Shown here one piece after another: positions 22,983 through 24,022 of a DNA stretch of 24,022 nt (positions within the stretch are counted from its first letter, which is position 1; every line of letters starts with the position of its first letter). The stretch spans positions 1-24,022 of IMG/VR virus record IMGVR_UViG_3300025671_000528; one strand, given 5' to 3'. The position numbers and the translations under genes were made by a program. Source of the DNA: a virus. The notes beneath the pieces are model-generated. The model ran no database searches and had not been told where the DNA came from. It was given only the letters and a program-made list of their open reading frames with translations.

Positions 22983-24022
22983 ATGGAAGATCGCACATCT
23001 AGCAATAACCCTTTCGAAGACGGCACTGCCGCTTTTGGAGGTAGCTCAACTCCTTGGGTAGCTGGCGACTTGGTCTCTAGCAAAGAGCCTCTTCGCAAGA
23101 CTCTCTACAAGGTTCGCGACCTTCCGGGGCAAGAAGCCAGCGGGCGCAAGACCCAAGAGTCTGGCAAGGTTCTGCATCCGTTCAACATGGAGCTTGCTGA
23201 CTCCATGATCGAGGTCAGTCCGTACCACGGGTCGTGTCAAGCGACTCTGGTCAGCGCGACTGTCGGGTGCGGGCTGGGCGTCATCGACGAGGAAGCTACG
23301 GCGCAAGCCAAGGCCGGACTGGCCCAGAGCAGCACCGCCGACGCGGCAGGCAAGCTGCCCGTCATTGACCACGAGCGCACCGAGGAGCTGTACGACACGC
23401 TCGACTCGATGTGCGAGCACGACTTCGACCACCTGATGGCCCAGGTTGCGGGCAACTACTGGGGCGTGGGCAACGCCTACATGGAGTGTGGACGAGACTC
23501 TGACGATCAAGTGTCCTCGCTGTACTGGTTGCCTGCCCCGGACGTGTACCGCACGCACTACCTGGACAAGCGCCGGGACCGATTCTACTTCACGCTCTTC
23601 AACGGCTACAACGATGGTGAAGTGCTCTTTGCCCGCTGGCGCAAGATGCAGGAACTGCGAGCTGCCGACGAAGTCAGCCTTGAGCGCCAAGAGATCCTGA
23701 ACGAGGTCGTGGACTTCACTCGACCCACCACGCGCTGGGAAGGCTACGGAGCGCCCCACTGGCTTGCTGCCGTGCCGTACATGGACGTGGACGTGCGTGC
23801 TCTTCAGCGCGTCAGTGACTACATGTTTAACGGGGGCATGCCGCAGAACATGCTGTTCCTGGGCGGCATGCCGATCAACGGAGAGCAGCTGCTGAAGATG
23901 CGCGAGGTGATGTCCGGCGCATCTGGCTCGCGCCAAGGTCAGAGTGCGTTGTTCACCATGCCCAGCTCTTCCAAGGACCGTGCTTGGGTCGAGCACATCA
24001 AGGTGGGCGACTCCGTTGAGGG
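22983..24022 (+). CDS. Portal protein (3' end outside window)
   Basis: Starts at ATG 22983 (MEDRTSSNNPFEDGTAAFGG) and stays open through the right edge, 346 codons visible. A region around residues 60-190 (LHPFNMELADSMIEVSPYHG, then GNYWGVGNAYMECGRD, YWLPAPDVYRTHYLD) and the segment WEGYGAPHWLAAVPYMDVDV, followed by SDYMFNGGMPQNMLFLGG, match the PBSX/HK97-type portal family (YG-x-P-x-W ... NG pattern). The portal forms the dodecameric ring through which DNA enters the head. It is the only gene here on the plus strand, pointing away from protease and capsid, while in most phages portal, protease and capsid are in one operon. No Shine-Dalgarno site is visible before the ATG. The large antisense frame opposite it is a shadow. 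Confidence 0.88.
   Translation, partial: MEDRTSSNNPFEDGTAAFGGSSTPWVAGDLVSSKEPLRKTLYKVRDLPGQEASGRKTQESGKVLHPFNMELADSMIEVSPYHGSCQATLVSATVGCGLGVIDEEATAQAKAGLAQSSTADAAGKLPVIDHERTEELYDTLDSMCEHDFDHLMAQVAGNYWGVGNAYMECGRDSDDQVSSLYWLPAPDVYRTHYLDKRRDRFYFTLFNGYNDGEVLFARWRKMQELRAADEVSLERQEILNEVVDFTRPTTRWEGYGAPHWLAAVPYMDVDVRALQRVSDYMFNGGMPQNMLFLGGMPINGEQLLKMREVMSGASGSRQGQSALFTMPSSSKDRAWVEHIKVGDSVE

Noticed and set aside
22980-22985. CATAAT on the minus strand as the -10 box of the protease promoter
   Set aside because: It overlaps the portal start codon and no -35 element is found at 16-18 bases; the best TTGCTA is only 14 bases away.
23046-23996. A 316-codon minus-strand open frame opposite the portal gene
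   Set aside because: It is His/Val/Arg-rich with no recognisable motif and is exactly antisense to the portal; treated as a codon-bias shadow.

Overview
The window is part of the virion-structure region of a tailed double-stranded DNA phage or prophage with siphovirus-type (long, non-contractile) tail genes. It is GC-rich and tightly packed: genes overlap by a few bases or sit a few bases apart, and they run in the order head, connector, tail tube, tape measure, tail tip, fibre. No tRNA, CRISPR array, insertion sequence, integrase or attachment site was seen. The host cannot be named from this stretch. The tail-tip gene set resembles that of gene transfer agents and siphoviruses of Proteobacteria, and several genes have good AAGGAG-type ribosome binding sites.

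The layout is best read from right to left, because nearly everything is on the minus strand. At 22983 a portal protein gene starts on the PLUS strand and leaves the right edge. From 22929 downward the minus strand carries an XkdF-type prohead protease with a scaffold-like tail, a small decoration protein, a lambda gpE-type major capsid protein, three small head-completion/connector/tail-terminator candidates, a 360-residue tail tube protein, a tail assembly chaperone with a -1 frame extension (gpG/gpGT type), a 1419-residue tape measure protein, and a four-gene tail-tip set. That set (distal tail protein, four-cysteine hub, NlpC/P60 peptidase, large tip protein) has the order of lambda M-L-K-J and of gene transfer agent g12-g15. 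A 120-residue protein of unknown function follows. The left quarter, from 5883 to the window edge, is one reading frame of at least 1961 codons built from six tandem beta-helix modules of about 310-350 residues. It is most likely a receptor-binding or surface-degrading tail fibre or spike.

The long operon is punctuated by strong hairpins directly after the major capsid gene and directly after the tail tube gene, the two products needed in most copies. This suggests dosage control by partial termination or mRNA stabilisation. The most notable signals are the modular fibre with its alternating two-module pattern, a perfect 16-bp inverted repeat inside the tape measure gene, the portal gene split onto the opposite strand from the rest of the head module with a dyad between the start codons, and the candidate frameshift site.
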